64,000 nucleotides of DNA from assembly GCF_007570835.1 (NCBI RefSeq), contig NZ_SUNC01000001.1, positions 124,001 to 188,000 of the forward strand, given 5' to 3'. Every line of letters begins with the position of its first letter. Positions within the stretch are counted from its first letter, which is position 1. Below, piece after piece: positions 27,870-37,546 of the stretch. Source of the DNA: Croceicoccus sediminis (GTDB taxonomy: Bacteria; Pseudomonadota; Alphaproteobacteria; Sphingomonadales; Sphingomonadaceae). The notes beneath the pieces were generated by a model. The model saw nothing but the letters and a program-made list of their open reading frames with translations. It did not search any database and was not told where the DNA came from. Both the position numbers and the translations under genes were made by a program.

Positions 27870-30800
27870 GCCGTTCGACGCGGGCGCCGCACTCGCTCAA
27901 CTCAAGCGCTTTCAGCGTCGCACGGTAGAGTATGTGTTCGACCGTTTGCATGGCGCTGATCCCGTGCGTCAGTTCCTGGTCGCAGACGAAGTGGGTCTGG
28001 GCAAAACCATGGTTGCCCGCGGGGTGATCGCCAAGACCATCGAAGCGTTGTGGAATCGATCAAAGCGGATCGACATTCTTTACATCTGCTCCAATCAGGC
28101 CATCGCCGCGCAAAATCTCAATCGTCTCAATGTATTGGGAAAGCGTGCGATGGCCTTGCCCACTCGCATGACTTTGGTGCCATTGCAGCTTCGCGGCGAA
28201 CAAGATCTGTCTGCGAACAAGGTCAATTTCATCAGCCTCACGCCTGGAACCACGTTCAATCTTCGATCCACCACCGGGGTCGTTGAAGAACGGGCGCTCT
28301 TGCATCGCCTGCTTGAAGCCATGGGTTTTTCGTTCACGCCGCTCAGAAACGCGCTGCAGGTGGACGCCGGGAATGGACGCTGGGATGCGTGCGTCGGTAG
28401 CATGTCACTTGAGGGTATTGATCCGACGATAGTTTCGAACTTCCACGACGCAGTCCGTCAAGATGCATCGCTGTTGTCGGCAATCGACGAAATGACCTCG
28501 CTGTTCCCGCGCCGCCAGCCAACATACCCTGACGAGAAGCGTTGGAAACGAAACGAGGTAATCGGGGCGCTACGGAGCAAGCTATCGCACGCTTGCGTCA
28601 GTGCGCTTAAGCCAGATCTTATCATCCTCGACGAATTCCAACGTTTTCGGGAATTGCTGCGCGGTGAGGGGGAGCCGGCCGAGCTCGCAAGGGCCCTGTT
28701 TGACTATTCTGACGATACAGCCAGCGCACGTACCCTTCTACTCTCCGCAACTCCCTACAAGATGCTCACGCTCTCGGGCGATGAGCCCGATGACGGCGAT
28801 CATTACGAGGACTTCCTCGAAACAATCGAGTTCCTGTACGGCCGCGATAGGGGGGCGACCATCAAGGTCGAACTCGACCGCGAAATGCGCCGCTTTCGTA
28901 AGCTACTCCAGCAACTGCCGACGAGCGCTACCGACGCCAAGCGCGCGCGCAACAAGGTTCAGCGTACACTGAAGCGCGTTATGGCGCGCACCGAGCGCGT
29001 TGGCAGTACTGCTGAACGAGATTCGATGCTGGCGGAGCCATCGATCAACGTGCCGCTCGCACCTGCCGATCTCCATCAGGCCGAAGCGTTTGCCCGCGTA
29101 GCGCGAGCCGTCGATGCGCGCGAAATCATCGAGTATTGGAAGTCCGCACCTTACCTCCTGAATTTTATGCGTGATTACACGCTTAAGCATCGCCTGAAGG
29201 ATAAAGCCGCAAGTTCGAACCCGGCCCTGATATCCGCGTTGAGCGATGCGCAGGCGCTGGCCATCAGTCGCGAACAGGTCGAAGCTTATCAGCCGATTGA
29301 TCCCGCTAATGGGCGCCTTCGAGCATTGATGGCTGATTTGTTTGACTCCGGGCTGCATCAGCACCTCTGGCTTCACCCAGCGGTCACATATTATGGCCCG
29401 GCATCTGAGGGCACACCGGCTACGAAAGCGCTTGTCTTTTCTGCATGGCAGATGGTGCCCGACGCGCTTGCCGCACTGCTTTCCTACGAAGCCGAACGGC
29501 GGATGGGGGCAGCGTCGGTAGTTCGATCCTACTCGGAAGCCACGCGCCGCCGTCCGCTTCAGTTCAAGCTGGTCGATGGTCGCCCGGCTGCGATGCGCGC
29601 GCTACACCTGATCTATCCGTCACCAACACTGGCCAGAATCTGTGATCCGCTAAGCGTCTTTTCTGGCGCTCCGGAACAATTGTCGGTTGCAGAAATGCGC
29701 GCAGCGATAGCGGATCGTATTCGTACTGCACTGGGGCACCTGTTCGCCAAGGAAAATGGCGAAGAAGCAGCTGGCAGGGATGCAGAATGGTCCACACCGG
29801 CAACGATCGACGTATTGTTGAGGACCAAGTCTTCCGGGTGGCTGCAGTATCTCGGTTACAGATGGACGATCCAGGAGGAAGGCTTTCGAGAGCACATCGC
29901 CGAGTTGCGAAGGACTGCAACCGAGGCATCCCTTGGGGAGCTCGACAACGACACGCTGGATCTGCTGGTCGATGTAGCCTTGGGAAGTCCGGCTGTCTGT
30001 GCATTGCGCGCGCTCCATCGCATTGCGCCAGGACTGGCTTGGGATGACCCGCATTTGATGGACGCCGCGGCATCAATCGCTTGGGGTTTTCGGGCGCTCT
30101 TCAATCAGCACGACGCCGTTGCTCTCCTACGACAAGAGCGCGATGACCATTACTGGCGCAGCGCATTGACGCATGGTGTCGAGCACAACCTCCAGTCAGT
30201 GCTCGACGAGTACGCCCATTATCTCGTCGAAGGCGAGGGTTTGGCCGGGAGCTCCGAGCGTGAACGTGTCGCCGGCGTGGCCGCAGCCATGACCCACGCG
30301 TTGTCAGTCCGCCCCTCCCAGATTGATGTCGATGATGTGGGAGTTGAGGACGGCAAGGTCGTCTTTCATCCGTCCATCAGGATGCGCGGTCGCTTCGCTA
30401 TGCGATTGGCTGAATACAAGGATGATGAAGGCGGAACCGTGCGGCTCGGAAGCGTGCGAGATGCGTTCAATTCGCCTTTCAGACCGTTCGTGCTGGCCAC
30501 GACATCGATTGGTCAGGAAGGCTTGGATTTTCATCCCTATTGCTATCGAGTCTACCATTGGAATCTCCCGGGGAACCCGGTCGATCTTGAGCAAAGGGAA
30601 GGGCGTGTTCACCGGTTCAAAGGACATGCGGTCCGGCATAATGTTGCCCGGGCACACGCCGATGCAATCCGCACTTCTACAAAGCCACCTGCGGACCCAT
30701 GGGAGGCGATGTTCAACGCGGCCAAGCGCGCTACCACGAGCAAATCCGAACTTGTTCCGTACTGGGTTTTTGATGGTCCGGTAAAGGTCGAGCGCCGCGT

Positions 30801-30984
30801 ACCAATGCTACCCATGAGTCGGGAAAACACGCGGTTACGTTGGCTCAAACGCAGCCTGACACTCTACCGGCTGGCATTTGGGCAGCCGCGGCAAGACGAC
30901 CTGCTGGCCTATCTTGACCGTCTCGTTGACGAGGGCGTCGACGTGGCTGCTCTAGAAGAATTGCAGATCAAGCTCGAGCCGTGA
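27859..30984 (+). CDS. SF2 (SNF2/DEAD-type) helicase paired with the PLD nuclease
   Basis: The protein has 1041 residues, ATG at 27859 with GGAGGAG upstream. Motif I is ADEVGLGKTMVARG (about 42-55), motif II LDEFQRF (about 255), motif III LSATPYKM (about 294), and the C-terminal lobe has IGQEGLDFHPY (about 884) and LEQREGRVHRFKGH (about 911-924). A long insertion between the lobes is helical. DEFQ/DExH SF2 translocases of this kind partner PLD nucleases in phage-defence operons. It is the last gene of the WYL-led operon; only 29 bp separate its stop from the end of the convergent gene. Confidence 0.87.
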   Translation: MENEPFDAGAALAQLKRFQRRTVEYVFDRLHGADPVRQFLVADEVGLGKTMVARGVIAKTIEALWNRSKRIDILYICSNQAIAAQNLNRLNVLGKRAMALPTRMTLVPLQLRGEQDLSANKVNFISLTPGTTFNLRSTTGVVEERALLHRLLEAMGFSFTPLRNALQVDAGNGRWDACVGSMSLEGIDPTIVSNFHDAVRQDASLLSAIDEMTSLFPRRQPTYPDEKRWKRNEVIGALRSKLSHACVSALKPDLIILDEFQRFRELLRGEGEPAELARALFDYSDDTASARTLLLSATPYKMLTLSGDEPDDGDHYEDFLETIEFLYGRDRGATIKVELDREMRRFRKLLQQLPTSATDAKRARNKVQRTLKRVMARTERVGSTAERDSMLAEPSINVPLAPADLHQAEAFARVARAVDAREIIEYWKSAPYLLNFMRDYTLKHRLKDKAASSNPALISALSDAQALAISREQVEAYQPIDPANGRLRALMADLFDSGLHQHLWLHPAVTYYGPASEGTPATKALVFSAWQMVPDALAALLSYEAERRMGAASVVRSYSEATRRRPLQFKLVDGRPAAMRALHLIYPSPTLARICDPLSVFSGAPEQLSVAEMRAAIADRIRTALGHLFAKENGEEAAGRDAEWSTPATIDVLLRTKSSGWLQYLGYRWTIQEEGFREHIAELRRTATEASLGELDNDTLDLLVDVALGSPAVCALRALHRIAPGLAWDDPHLMDAAASIAWGFRALFNQHDAVALLRQERDDHYWRSALTHGVEHNLQSVLDEYAHYLVEGEGLAGSSERERVAGVAAAMTHALSVRPSQIDVDDVGVEDGKVVFHPSIRMRGRFAMRLAEYKDDEGGTVRLGSVRDAFNSPFRPFVLATTSIGQEGLDFHPYCYRVYHWNLPGNPVDLEQREGRVHRFKGHAVRHNVARAHADAIRTSTKPPADPWEAMFNAAKRATTSKSELVPYWVFDGPVKVERRVPMLPMSRENTRLRWLKRSLTLYRLAFGQPRQDDLLAYLDRLVDEGVDVAALEELQIKLEP

Positions 30985-31013
30985 TTGGTTCGGTTTGTTG
31001 GAGTGTTAATTTC

Positions 31014-31646
31014 TCAGGCGGGGCGAAGCCGGATCGGGGGAACCTCGACTAGCAAGTACGGAAGCGCGGAGCTGCGCTCTGACCAGCGAAACGCATAATT
31101 CCCAGCGAGGCTAATCGGTGGCCCATACGCGCCGGTCTTGTAGGTAAGGGCGGTTCCTCCTGCATACTCTCGCTCATGGCGAAAATCGAAATCGCTCGTG
31201 TCGCTGGAATAGCTTGTCTGGTCGACATAATGTCGATGATCGGTCGCCACCAACATGAACCCTAGATCCGCGACATCTGCGCACTGCTCCAGTCTGGCGA
31301 TGTCCTTGAACACGTCGTAGCGATTGTTTGGTTCGCGGTGATTTTCCCGTTTGAAAAACTTAAGCTCGATTGCACAACGCCATTCGCGGCCATCACCGTC
31401 TGTAAGTCGAAACCACACGTCGATCCGCCCTCGCTTGCCGCCATTGCTCCGCAGCGGCTTTTCTAGTTCGACAGAAAACGTCTCGCGCTCGCTGATGATC
31501 TCGAGATCGGCGGCCGACGAAATTATGCGTCCGAGGTGTAGCTGAAGAGTTGCCTCGCTTTCGCATCGTACTCGTCCACCACCGATCTGGCGAAAAAGCG
31601 TGGGCACAGCGAGGTTCACGATATTGCGCAGACGACTTAGTGACAT
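31014..31646 (-). CDS. PD-(D/E)XK nuclease-like protein
   Basis: The protein has 210 residues if started at the ATG at 31646; the frame is open to 31745 but that part is not clearly coding. Glu31, Asp76 (GRIDVWF) and the E-L-K of CAIELKFFK (94-96) form a typical PD-(D/E)XK core, as in restriction-type nucleases of unknown specificity. It is convergent with the large helicase. The gene could be a stand-alone restriction endonuclease or a module of a neighbouring system; no methyltransferase is visible nearby. Confidence 0.65.
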   Translation of the reverse strand: MSLSRLRNIVNLAVPTLFRQIGGGRVRCESEATLQLHLGRIISSAADLEIISERETFSVELEKPLRSNGGKRGRIDVWFRLTDGDGREWRCAIELKFFKRENHREPNNRYDVFKDIARLEQCADVADLGFMLVATDHRHYVDQTSYSSDTSDFDFRHEREYAGGTALTYKTGAYGPPISLAGNYAFRWSERSSALPYLLVEVPPIRLRPA

Positions 31647-31808
31647 CTCATCCTGACTATACAAAACAGTTGGCAAGTGCTGGCCGAGAGCCTGATAACC
31701 TACTGCAAGAGTGGTTGGAACGCGTCTAGCGCGCCTCCCAACCACTTTGGCAAAAGGCGGCCGTCTACTACGACCGCTTTTGACGCATAATGACGATAGG
31801 CCGATCCT

Positions 31809-32456
31809 ATGAGAAAGCCCGATTCTGTATCTACGCTCGCTGACTTTGGTCGCGTTCGGCTGTCGAAGTCGTTCTTCATGCGGGATTTCCTATTCTCCGA
31901 CATTGCAGCCGTTCACGGGCTAAACAATGTACCTGATGATCCTGACCTGGCGATCGCGGCAGGAAGCAGGCTCTGTGAAGAGCTGCTTGAACCCTTGCAG
32001 GATCGGTTCGGCCGCATCGCTGTCAGATCTGCTTTTCGCTCGTGCGAAGTCAACGGGCTGGGCAATGAGATGCAAGTAGCGGGAAAAGGCGGATATAACT
32101 GCGCTTCGAACGATGCCAATTTCGCTGGCCACATTTGGGATCGTCCGGATTCGGCGGGGCGAATGGGGGCAACGGCGTGCGTCGTAGTCCCGGCGTTCTG
32201 GGATGCATTTCAGAATGAAGGTGATTGGCGGAAGCTTGCCTGGTGGATCCACGACCACTTGCCCTACTCAAGCCTATATTTTTTCCCGAAGTTTTGGGCG
32301 GTGAACATAGCTTGTCGGGAGGAGCCGGAACGTCGGATCGACAGTTACACTTTTCCCAAGGGCTGTTTGACCAAGGCTGGGATGCCGAACAATTCAGGAT
32401 CACATGTGCAGGACTGGGCTGGCATTGAAGCAGCAATGGTCAGCAGGCTCCCTTGA
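31809..32456 (+). CDS. Hypothetical protein, possibly M15 (D-Ala-D-Ala peptidase)-like
   Basis: The protein has 215 residues. It contains SAFRS, NFAGHIWDRPD, WWIHDHLPYSSLYFFP and PERRIDSYTFPKGCLTKAGM, segments that recur in a bacterial family I know only loosely as M15/hedgehog-peptidase-like. The zinc-ligand pattern of true M15 enzymes is incomplete: where relatives that I recall have a WHE triplet this protein has CRE. It may therefore be a degenerate or distinct hydrolase. It lies 20 bp before the next nuclease-like gene, in the same direction. Confidence 0.5.
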   Translation: MRKPDSVSTLADFGRVRLSKSFFMRDFLFSDIAAVHGLNNVPDDPDLAIAAGSRLCEELLEPLQDRFGRIAVRSAFRSCEVNGLGNEMQVAGKGGYNCASNDANFAGHIWDRPDSAGRMGATACVVVPAFWDAFQNEGDWRKLAWWIHDHLPYSSLYFFPKFWAVNIACREEPERRIDSYTFPKGCLTKAGMPNNSGSHVQDWAGIEAAMVSRLP

Positions 32457-32475
32457 TGGATGACTGGGCAGCAAA

Positions 32476-33129
32476 ATGTCAGATCAACTGATTACCGCCG
32501 TCGAGATGGCGAATGCCAACGGCATCAATCCAAAGCGGTTTCGCGCCGCCCTTCGAGCTGCGGGACTCGGTTGGCATTCGCACAATGGCCGCTGGGAGGT
32601 CATGCGCGGGAGCAGTCAACACGCAGACATGGAAAATGTCATGGCGAGGTTATGCGGAGAGACTTCAAGCATTCGGTCGGGCAAGAAGGCAGTTGGCGCA
32701 AAGCCAAGGGTGTCTTCCCGTGACGAGCACTATGTTCTCGACCTTTGCGATGAGTTTCTCGGACTGAAGGCCGTCCGCCAGCATTGTTTTCCGTTTTTGA
32801 CCGGAGATCCCGATCTGCGCGGGAATCGAAAGCCTTTGCCGGTCGATGGCTTTTATCCGGAACTAAGGCTTGTCGTGGAATATCACGAGCGTCAGCACAA
32901 CGAACGCGTCGGCTTTTTTGATGACAAGCTAACTGTCTCTGGAGTGCCTCGCGGAGAGCAGCGTCGACGTTATGACGCGCGCCGCCGCGAATTGTTGCCT
33001 AAGCACGGTTATGCGCTAGTAGTTCTCGAGGTGAATGAATTCACCCATGACAGCAGCAAGCGTCTCCAAAGGACGTCTCTGGACCAGGCCGTCGTCGCTA
33101 GGCGGCTGGGGATATTTCGTGTGTCATAG
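32476..33129 (+). CDS. Vsr/DUF559-like PD-(D/E)XK endonuclease
   Basis: The protein has 217 residues. The N-terminal 45 residues look like a small DNA-binding helical unit (EMANANGINPKRFRAALR). Residues about 95-210 match a Vsr-like nuclease core: PVDGFYPELRLVVEYHERQH (Asp124, Glu135), then a basic helix and YALVVLEVNEF. Such proteins nick or cut DNA, in some cases at mismatches or modified sites. It is followed by a 111-bp gap and the chaperone-like operon. Fold is fairly secure, target unknown. Confidence 0.65.
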   Translation: MSDQLITAVEMANANGINPKRFRAALRAAGLGWHSHNGRWEVMRGSSQHADMENVMARLCGETSSIRSGKKAVGAKPRVSSRDEHYVLDLCDEFLGLKAVRQHCFPFLTGDPDLRGNRKPLPVDGFYPELRLVVEYHERQHNERVGFFDDKLTVSGVPRGEQRRRYDARRRELLPKHGYALVVLEVNEFTHDSSKRLQRTSLDQAVVARRLGIFRVS

Positions 33130-33240
33130 ACTGCCTTACGCGACGTTTCTGGACGATCACCAGGTCGTCAGCTTAAATTGCACGGGATAAACAGAAAAGT
33201 AATGCGAATTGATGCTACATGGCGGCATTAAGGGGTCCTA

Positions 33241-33615
33241 ATGAGTGGTTCTATGGAAGAAGACTTTTCTGGTTGCGAGCAGTCGGTGATCGACATGGCG
33301 GTGGAGGGTTGGCGATTTTCGCGCCTGTTTGCTCGTGTCATCTCTAAGTTGGATGCGGGCGAAGCCAATCGATATGTCAATCAGCTGCGGTATTTTCAAA
33401 AACGTATCGAAGAGAATCTGGAGCGGTTGGATATGAGGCTTGTTAATGTGGAAGGACAGGTCTTCGATCAGGGAATGGCCGCGACCGCTTTGAATATTGC
33501 GGACTTCGATGCGGAAGATCAGTTGATCATAAGCCAGATGATTGAGCCAATTATCATGGGACCAGAAGGTTTGAAGCGCCAGGGAACCGTGATGGTCGGC
33601 AAGGTGGATCTGTGA
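33241..33615 (+). CDS. Small GrpE-like protein heading the Hsp70-like operon
   Basis: The protein has 124 residues: an amphipathic helical N-terminal half (about 35-65, coiled-coil-like) and a short beta-rich tail with IIEPIIMGPEGLKRQGTVMVGKV. The helix-then-beta layout and the final valine-rich strands recall GrpE, the nucleotide-exchange factor of DnaK, though at about two thirds of its length. The stop overlaps the Hsp70-like start by 4 bp (GTGA), so the two are probably translated together. The call as exchange factor is inference from layout and partner. A TTGCAC/TAATGC promoter-like pair lies in the 111-bp gap upstream. Confidence 0.5.
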   Translation: MSGSMEEDFSGCEQSVIDMAVEGWRFSRLFARVISKLDAGEANRYVNQLRYFQKRIEENLERLDMRLVNVEGQVFDQGMAATALNIADFDAEDQLIISQMIEPIIMGPEGLKRQGTVMVGKVDL

Positions 33616-36107
33616 AATACGTTGGCATCGACCTCGGAACTACTAACAGTGCAATCTGCTCTTTCGACGGTGAAGATGTTCGTCTCTATAAGAGCCCGGA
33701 ACAGCAAGATGTAACGCCATCCGCAATTTTTATCGATAAGCGCGGTAAGAAATACGTGGGGGCGAGGGCGTACAATGATTCTGCCCGAAACCCCGAGAAT
33801 GTCGCGACGCTGTTCAAGCGGCACATGGGTACGAGTACCCCGATCAAATTGCCCGCCGTCGATCTCGTAATGACACCGGAGGAGTGCTCAACCGAGGTGC
33901 TCAGGGTGCTCTTTTCTTATCTACCCGAGGAAATTCGCAATGACGAGGAAACCGGCACCGTTATCACAGTGCCGGCCGCGTTCAACCAGATGCAGAAAGA
34001 TGCCACGATGGCAGCCGCCAATGGCGCCGGCATCGGTCGCGTCGCCCTTATGCAAGAACCAGTAGCTGCGGTCATGAGCGTGATGCGGTTACGAAAGAGC
34101 GATGGCATTTTCCTGATCTACGATCTCGGTGGCGGTACCTTGGACATTGCCATTGCAGAGAGCACTGCTGGCCGTGTCAGTCTACTCGCGCATGGCGGCA
34201 TCGCTATGTGCGGTGGTCGCGACTTTGATCGGATGCTATTCGACAATGTGATCAAGCCTTGGCTGCTAGAGCATTTCGACCTTCCTGAGAACCTCAATGA
34301 ATTCCCTCAGTTTCAGAAGCTGAAGCGCATCAGCGAATGGGCGGCAGAGAAGGCCAAAATTGAACTTTCGCAACGCGACGACGCTGTCATTAGTCTTGAT
34401 GACTCCCTCTTGGGGGTCCGGGATAGTTCAGGCGAGGACATCTATCTCGACATCGAGATAAGCCGCGACCAGTTCAACGCCTTGATCGCAGCAAAGATCG
34501 ATGAGTCTATACAAGCTACAAGGGAGACCTTGGAGAAGGCCGGTTTGAGCCCTCACGACGTCGAGCGAATCGTCTTTGTCGGTGGGCCGACGCACTACCG
34601 TCCCTTACGTGACAAGGTGGCGTTCGAACTTGGGATTGCTGCCTCGACGGATGTCAATCCAATGACGGCCGTGGCCGAAGGTGCAGCGGTGTTTGCCGAA
34701 TCTATCGACTGGGCGTCGCAAAGTCGTGGGCGGAAGAGTTCGCGCGGTTCGATTAGCGCTGGAGGGGCGCTCGATGTGTCCCTCAATTACATCGCGCGGA
34801 CCCCCGATTCCAAGGCAAAGGTTCTCATCAACCTCGGTGGCGAACCAAACCCTGGAAGTGAATTTCAGATCGATAGCCTCGACACAGGCTGGTCTTCAGG
34901 GCGCATCGCGTTGCGAAATGGAGCTTCTGTTGAGGTTTCGCTCCTGAAGCCGGGAGAAAACGTCTTCAAGGTTTTCGTTTTCGATGGTGCTGGTGGAGCG
35001 ATCAAGCTTGCCGAGGACAAGATTACAATTTCCCGCACGGCAGCGAGTATCGATGCCATACCCGCATCCCACTCCGTTTTCGTCGAGGTCCTGGACAGGA
35101 TTGGCGGTAAATCGGCGATTGATTACCTGGTCAAGGAAGGTGACCAACTGCCTAAAAAGGGAAGGAAGACCTACAAGGCAGCAGAATCGCTCAAGGCGGG
35201 GAGCCCAGGAGCTATTCGGATCAAACTCTGGGAAGGAGACATCCAGGATCCCGTCCACGACAATCGTCCAATCGGTACGCTGAAAATTAGTGGTTCCGAT
35301 ATCGAGGACGGGGTAATCGCTGCCGGCGCGGATCTCATCTGCGAGTATGAAGTGCTGGATTCGGGCAATATCATTCTCGAGGTCTCGGTGCCGTCCATCG
35401 GCGGATCGTTCCACTCGGGCCGAAACTTCTATTCTCGCCAAGAAGGACAGATTGACTATTCCAAGGCGGCCCAGCTGGTGGAGGAACAGTCCTCGGCCGC
35501 CCGAGGCCGATTGGAGGAGATCGAGGCGCACGTCGATGATCCAAGGCTCGACCAGGCGCGTGAAAAGCTTGACCAAGCAGATATGGTCCATGCGAGCGAA
35601 ACGGATCCTGAAGTTGCAAAGCAGGCCTTGGACAAGGTTCAAGACGCGAAACGATTGCTGGCATTGGCCCGCAAGGATCACCTCAAAATTATCCGTCAGA
35701 TTGAGCTCGATCGGCTGGTTGCGCATTTTAACACTTACATCAGAGAGTTCGCACGGCCAACCGAAGCGACTGTTTTCGACAATCTCACCCGCACAGCGCA
35801 GCGTTCGATCGACAGCAATTCCGCCGATTTTGAAGCCCACCTTGACGAGCTGCGCGGCAAAAACTTTGCTATCCTTTGGCGTCAGGATTGGTTCGTCGTG
35901 GAGCGTTTCAAGTGGCTCGCCAGCGCTAGTCACCTTTTCTCTGACGGGCATGAGCACGCCAAGCTTGTCGTGCTCGGTGGCGAGGCGCTCAAAACGAACG
36001 AAATCGATAAACTTCGCGATGTTGTCGCGCTGATGGATAGCATTCGCTTTGCGACAAGTGGCGAAGACGAGATGCTGGCTGGCGCAAACATTCTTCGTGG
36101 AAGCTGA
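33612..36107 (+). CDS. Hsp70 (DnaK)-like chaperone ATPase with divergent C-terminus
   Basis: The protein has 831 residues, against about 640 for DnaK, from a GTG at 33612. The ATPase domain is well kept: YVGIDLGTTNSAICSF (3-18), VITVPAAFN (about 118), IYDLGGGTLDIA (about 169) and VFVGGPTHYRPL (about 321). Past residue 380 it leaves DnaK: a Ser/Gly linker, a beta-rich substrate-binding-like region (LINLGGEPNPGSEF), and a long helical tail (about 610-720) with acidic/basic repeats. It is flanked by a GrpE-like and an AAA+ gene. A specialised Hsp70 in a mobile island suggests a sensor or folding machine, not housekeeping. Confidence 0.9.
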   Translation: MKYVGIDLGTTNSAICSFDGEDVRLYKSPEQQDVTPSAIFIDKRGKKYVGARAYNDSARNPENVATLFKRHMGTSTPIKLPAVDLVMTPEECSTEVLRVLFSYLPEEIRNDEETGTVITVPAAFNQMQKDATMAAANGAGIGRVALMQEPVAAVMSVMRLRKSDGIFLIYDLGGGTLDIAIAESTAGRVSLLAHGGIAMCGGRDFDRMLFDNVIKPWLLEHFDLPENLNEFPQFQKLKRISEWAAEKAKIELSQRDDAVISLDDSLLGVRDSSGEDIYLDIEISRDQFNALIAAKIDESIQATRETLEKAGLSPHDVERIVFVGGPTHYRPLRDKVAFELGIAASTDVNPMTAVAEGAAVFAESIDWASQSRGRKSSRGSISAGGALDVSLNYIARTPDSKAKVLINLGGEPNPGSEFQIDSLDTGWSSGRIALRNGASVEVSLLKPGENVFKVFVFDGAGGAIKLAEDKITISRTAASIDAIPASHSVFVEVLDRIGGKSAIDYLVKEGDQLPKKGRKTYKAAESLKAGSPGAIRIKLWEGDIQDPVHDNRPIGTLKISGSDIEDGVIAAGADLICEYEVLDSGNIILEVSVPSIGGSFHSGRNFYSRQEGQIDYSKAAQLVEEQSSAARGRLEEIEAHVDDPRLDQAREKLDQADMVHASETDPEVAKQALDKVQDAKRLLALARKDHLKIIRQIELDRLVAHFNTYIREFARPTEATVFDNLTRTAQRSIDSNSADFEAHLDELRGKNFAILWRQDWFVVERFKWLASASHLFSDGHEHAKLVVLGGEALKTNEIDKLRDVVALMDSIRFATSGEDEMLAGANILRGS

Positions 36108-36109
36108 TC

Positions 36110-37540
36110 ATGGTGAAGGAGGCTTGGCTCCCGATTGGGTTCAAGATGCCAGACGGGGCGAAGGCGAGAACAGTGCTCCATGCTGGCCGCGATTGGCAAA
36201 TTCTTGAGGCAATCGGGGGTGGCCGTGCTCTCGTTGCGGAAGAGCGGCTGATCCAAAGATGGCTGAACGATGGCCTGATCGCGGATGGCCTCTTCCAAAG
36301 CTTCGAGTTCGACAATCGGCGTCTAGGCCAAATGTCATCGGGCGCTAGCCACCTGCTTTGCCCGATCGGAGGCGGACCAGCCCCGAATAACAAAGCCGAA
36401 GCTATCGCTTTTGCGATTGCTATGCGTTCGACGAGGGAAGTCGACGACACCCTGCCACTCCAGGACGCAATCTATGTGGAGAAGATCAGCAGGTTACTTC
36501 CCACCTATATGCTTGGTCCCGAGACGCCGGCCGAGGTGGTGGCTGGGTTTTGGTTGACCGGGGGTATTGAGATCTCGGCCTCATCATTTCGCCGGATGCG
36601 ACAGGCCATGGGCTGGCTCTCGCCAACAGACCTGAAAGAAGTCATCGAAGCCGCAGGTTTCGTCGTTTCCGAAGTGGTTCCCTCGTCCAGGAAGCGGGAA
36701 GCAGCCCGACCGTTGGGAGAGGACGGTGCCAAAAATGGTAAAGCCGTCGAGGATCCAGGCCGGAAGGTTTTTGACTTGCCAGGAAGGCCGGGTCTGGCTG
36801 CCTTCTTCAACGAGCATGTGGTTGACATCGTGAATCACCGGGAGCGCTACAAGGCTCTCGGTATCGACTTTCCTTCAGCGGTCATCCTCCATGGCCCCCC
36901 AGGATGCGGCAAGACTTTCGCGGTGGAGCGCTTGATCGATTTTTTGGGGTGGCCGAGCTTTCAGGTTGACGCCTCGAGTGTCGCAAGCCCGTTTATTCAC
37001 GAAACAAGCAAGAAGGTTGCGGAGGTCTTTGACAAGGCCATGCAGAATGCCCCGTCAGTGATCGTGATCGATGAGATGGAGGCATTTCTTGCTGATCGAG
37101 AAATGGGGGCTGGCCATCATCGCGTCGAGGAAATGGCAGAGTTCTTGAGAAGGATACCCGAAGCCGCTCAACATGAAGTCCTGGTAATCGGGATGACCAA
37201 TCGGATCGAGATGATCGACCAGGCAATCTTGCGTCGCGGACGCTTTGATCACGTGGTTGAAGTGACGCATGCGAGCGAAGCGGAGATCTTGGCCCTTGTC
37301 GCAACCTTGCTGCTTAAGCTGCCGACCGCTGAAGATGTCGATGGCACGACCTTGGCGAAGGAGCTGAGCGGGCGACCATTGTCCGACGTCGCGTTCGTTA
37401 TCAGGGAAGGTGCCCGCCTGGCCGCCCGCGGCGGCAAGGACCGCATCGAGCAAGAACATCTGACCGCGGCTCTCAAAGCTACTCCGTCGCGCAAAGGAGA
37501 TGGCGATCATGAGCGGCGCATTGGTTTTGTCTGGAACTGA
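36110..37540 (+). CDS. AAA+ ATPase of the Hsp70-like operon
   Basis: The protein has 476 residues, starting 2 bp after the Hsp70-like stop. The N-terminal 230 residues are a distinct domain without a name I can give. The AAA+ module follows: Walker A HGPPGCGKTF (about 261-270), Walker B VIVIDEMEAF (about 317-326), sensor 1 GMTN (about 363), Arg finger ILRRGRFD (about 372-379), and a helical lid with RPLSDVAFVIREGARLAA (about 424). It is closest in style to Cdc48/FtsH/spastin ATPases, which unfold or remodel proteins. In this operon it may act on Hsp70-bound clients. Confidence 0.88.
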   Translation: MVKEAWLPIGFKMPDGAKARTVLHAGRDWQILEAIGGGRALVAEERLIQRWLNDGLIADGLFQSFEFDNRRLGQMSSGASHLLCPIGGGPAPNNKAEAIAFAIAMRSTREVDDTLPLQDAIYVEKISRLLPTYMLGPETPAEVVAGFWLTGGIEISASSFRRMRQAMGWLSPTDLKEVIEAAGFVVSEVVPSSRKREAARPLGEDGAKNGKAVEDPGRKVFDLPGRPGLAAFFNEHVVDIVNHRERYKALGIDFPSAVILHGPPGCGKTFAVERLIDFLGWPSFQVDASSVASPFIHETSKKVAEVFDKAMQNAPSVIVIDEMEAFLADREMGAGHHRVEEMAEFLRRIPEAAQHEVLVIGMTNRIEMIDQAILRRGRFDHVVEVTHASEAEILALVATLLLKLPTAEDVDGTTLAKELSGRPLSDVAFVIREGARLAARGGKDRIEQEHLTAALKATPSRKGDGDHERRIGFVWN

Positions 37541-37546
37541 TTCCGC

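Noticed and set aside
34896-35957. 353-codon minus-strand frame opposite the Hsp70-like gene
   Set aside because: No recognisable domain, and the opposite frame is a continuous Hsp70-like protein.
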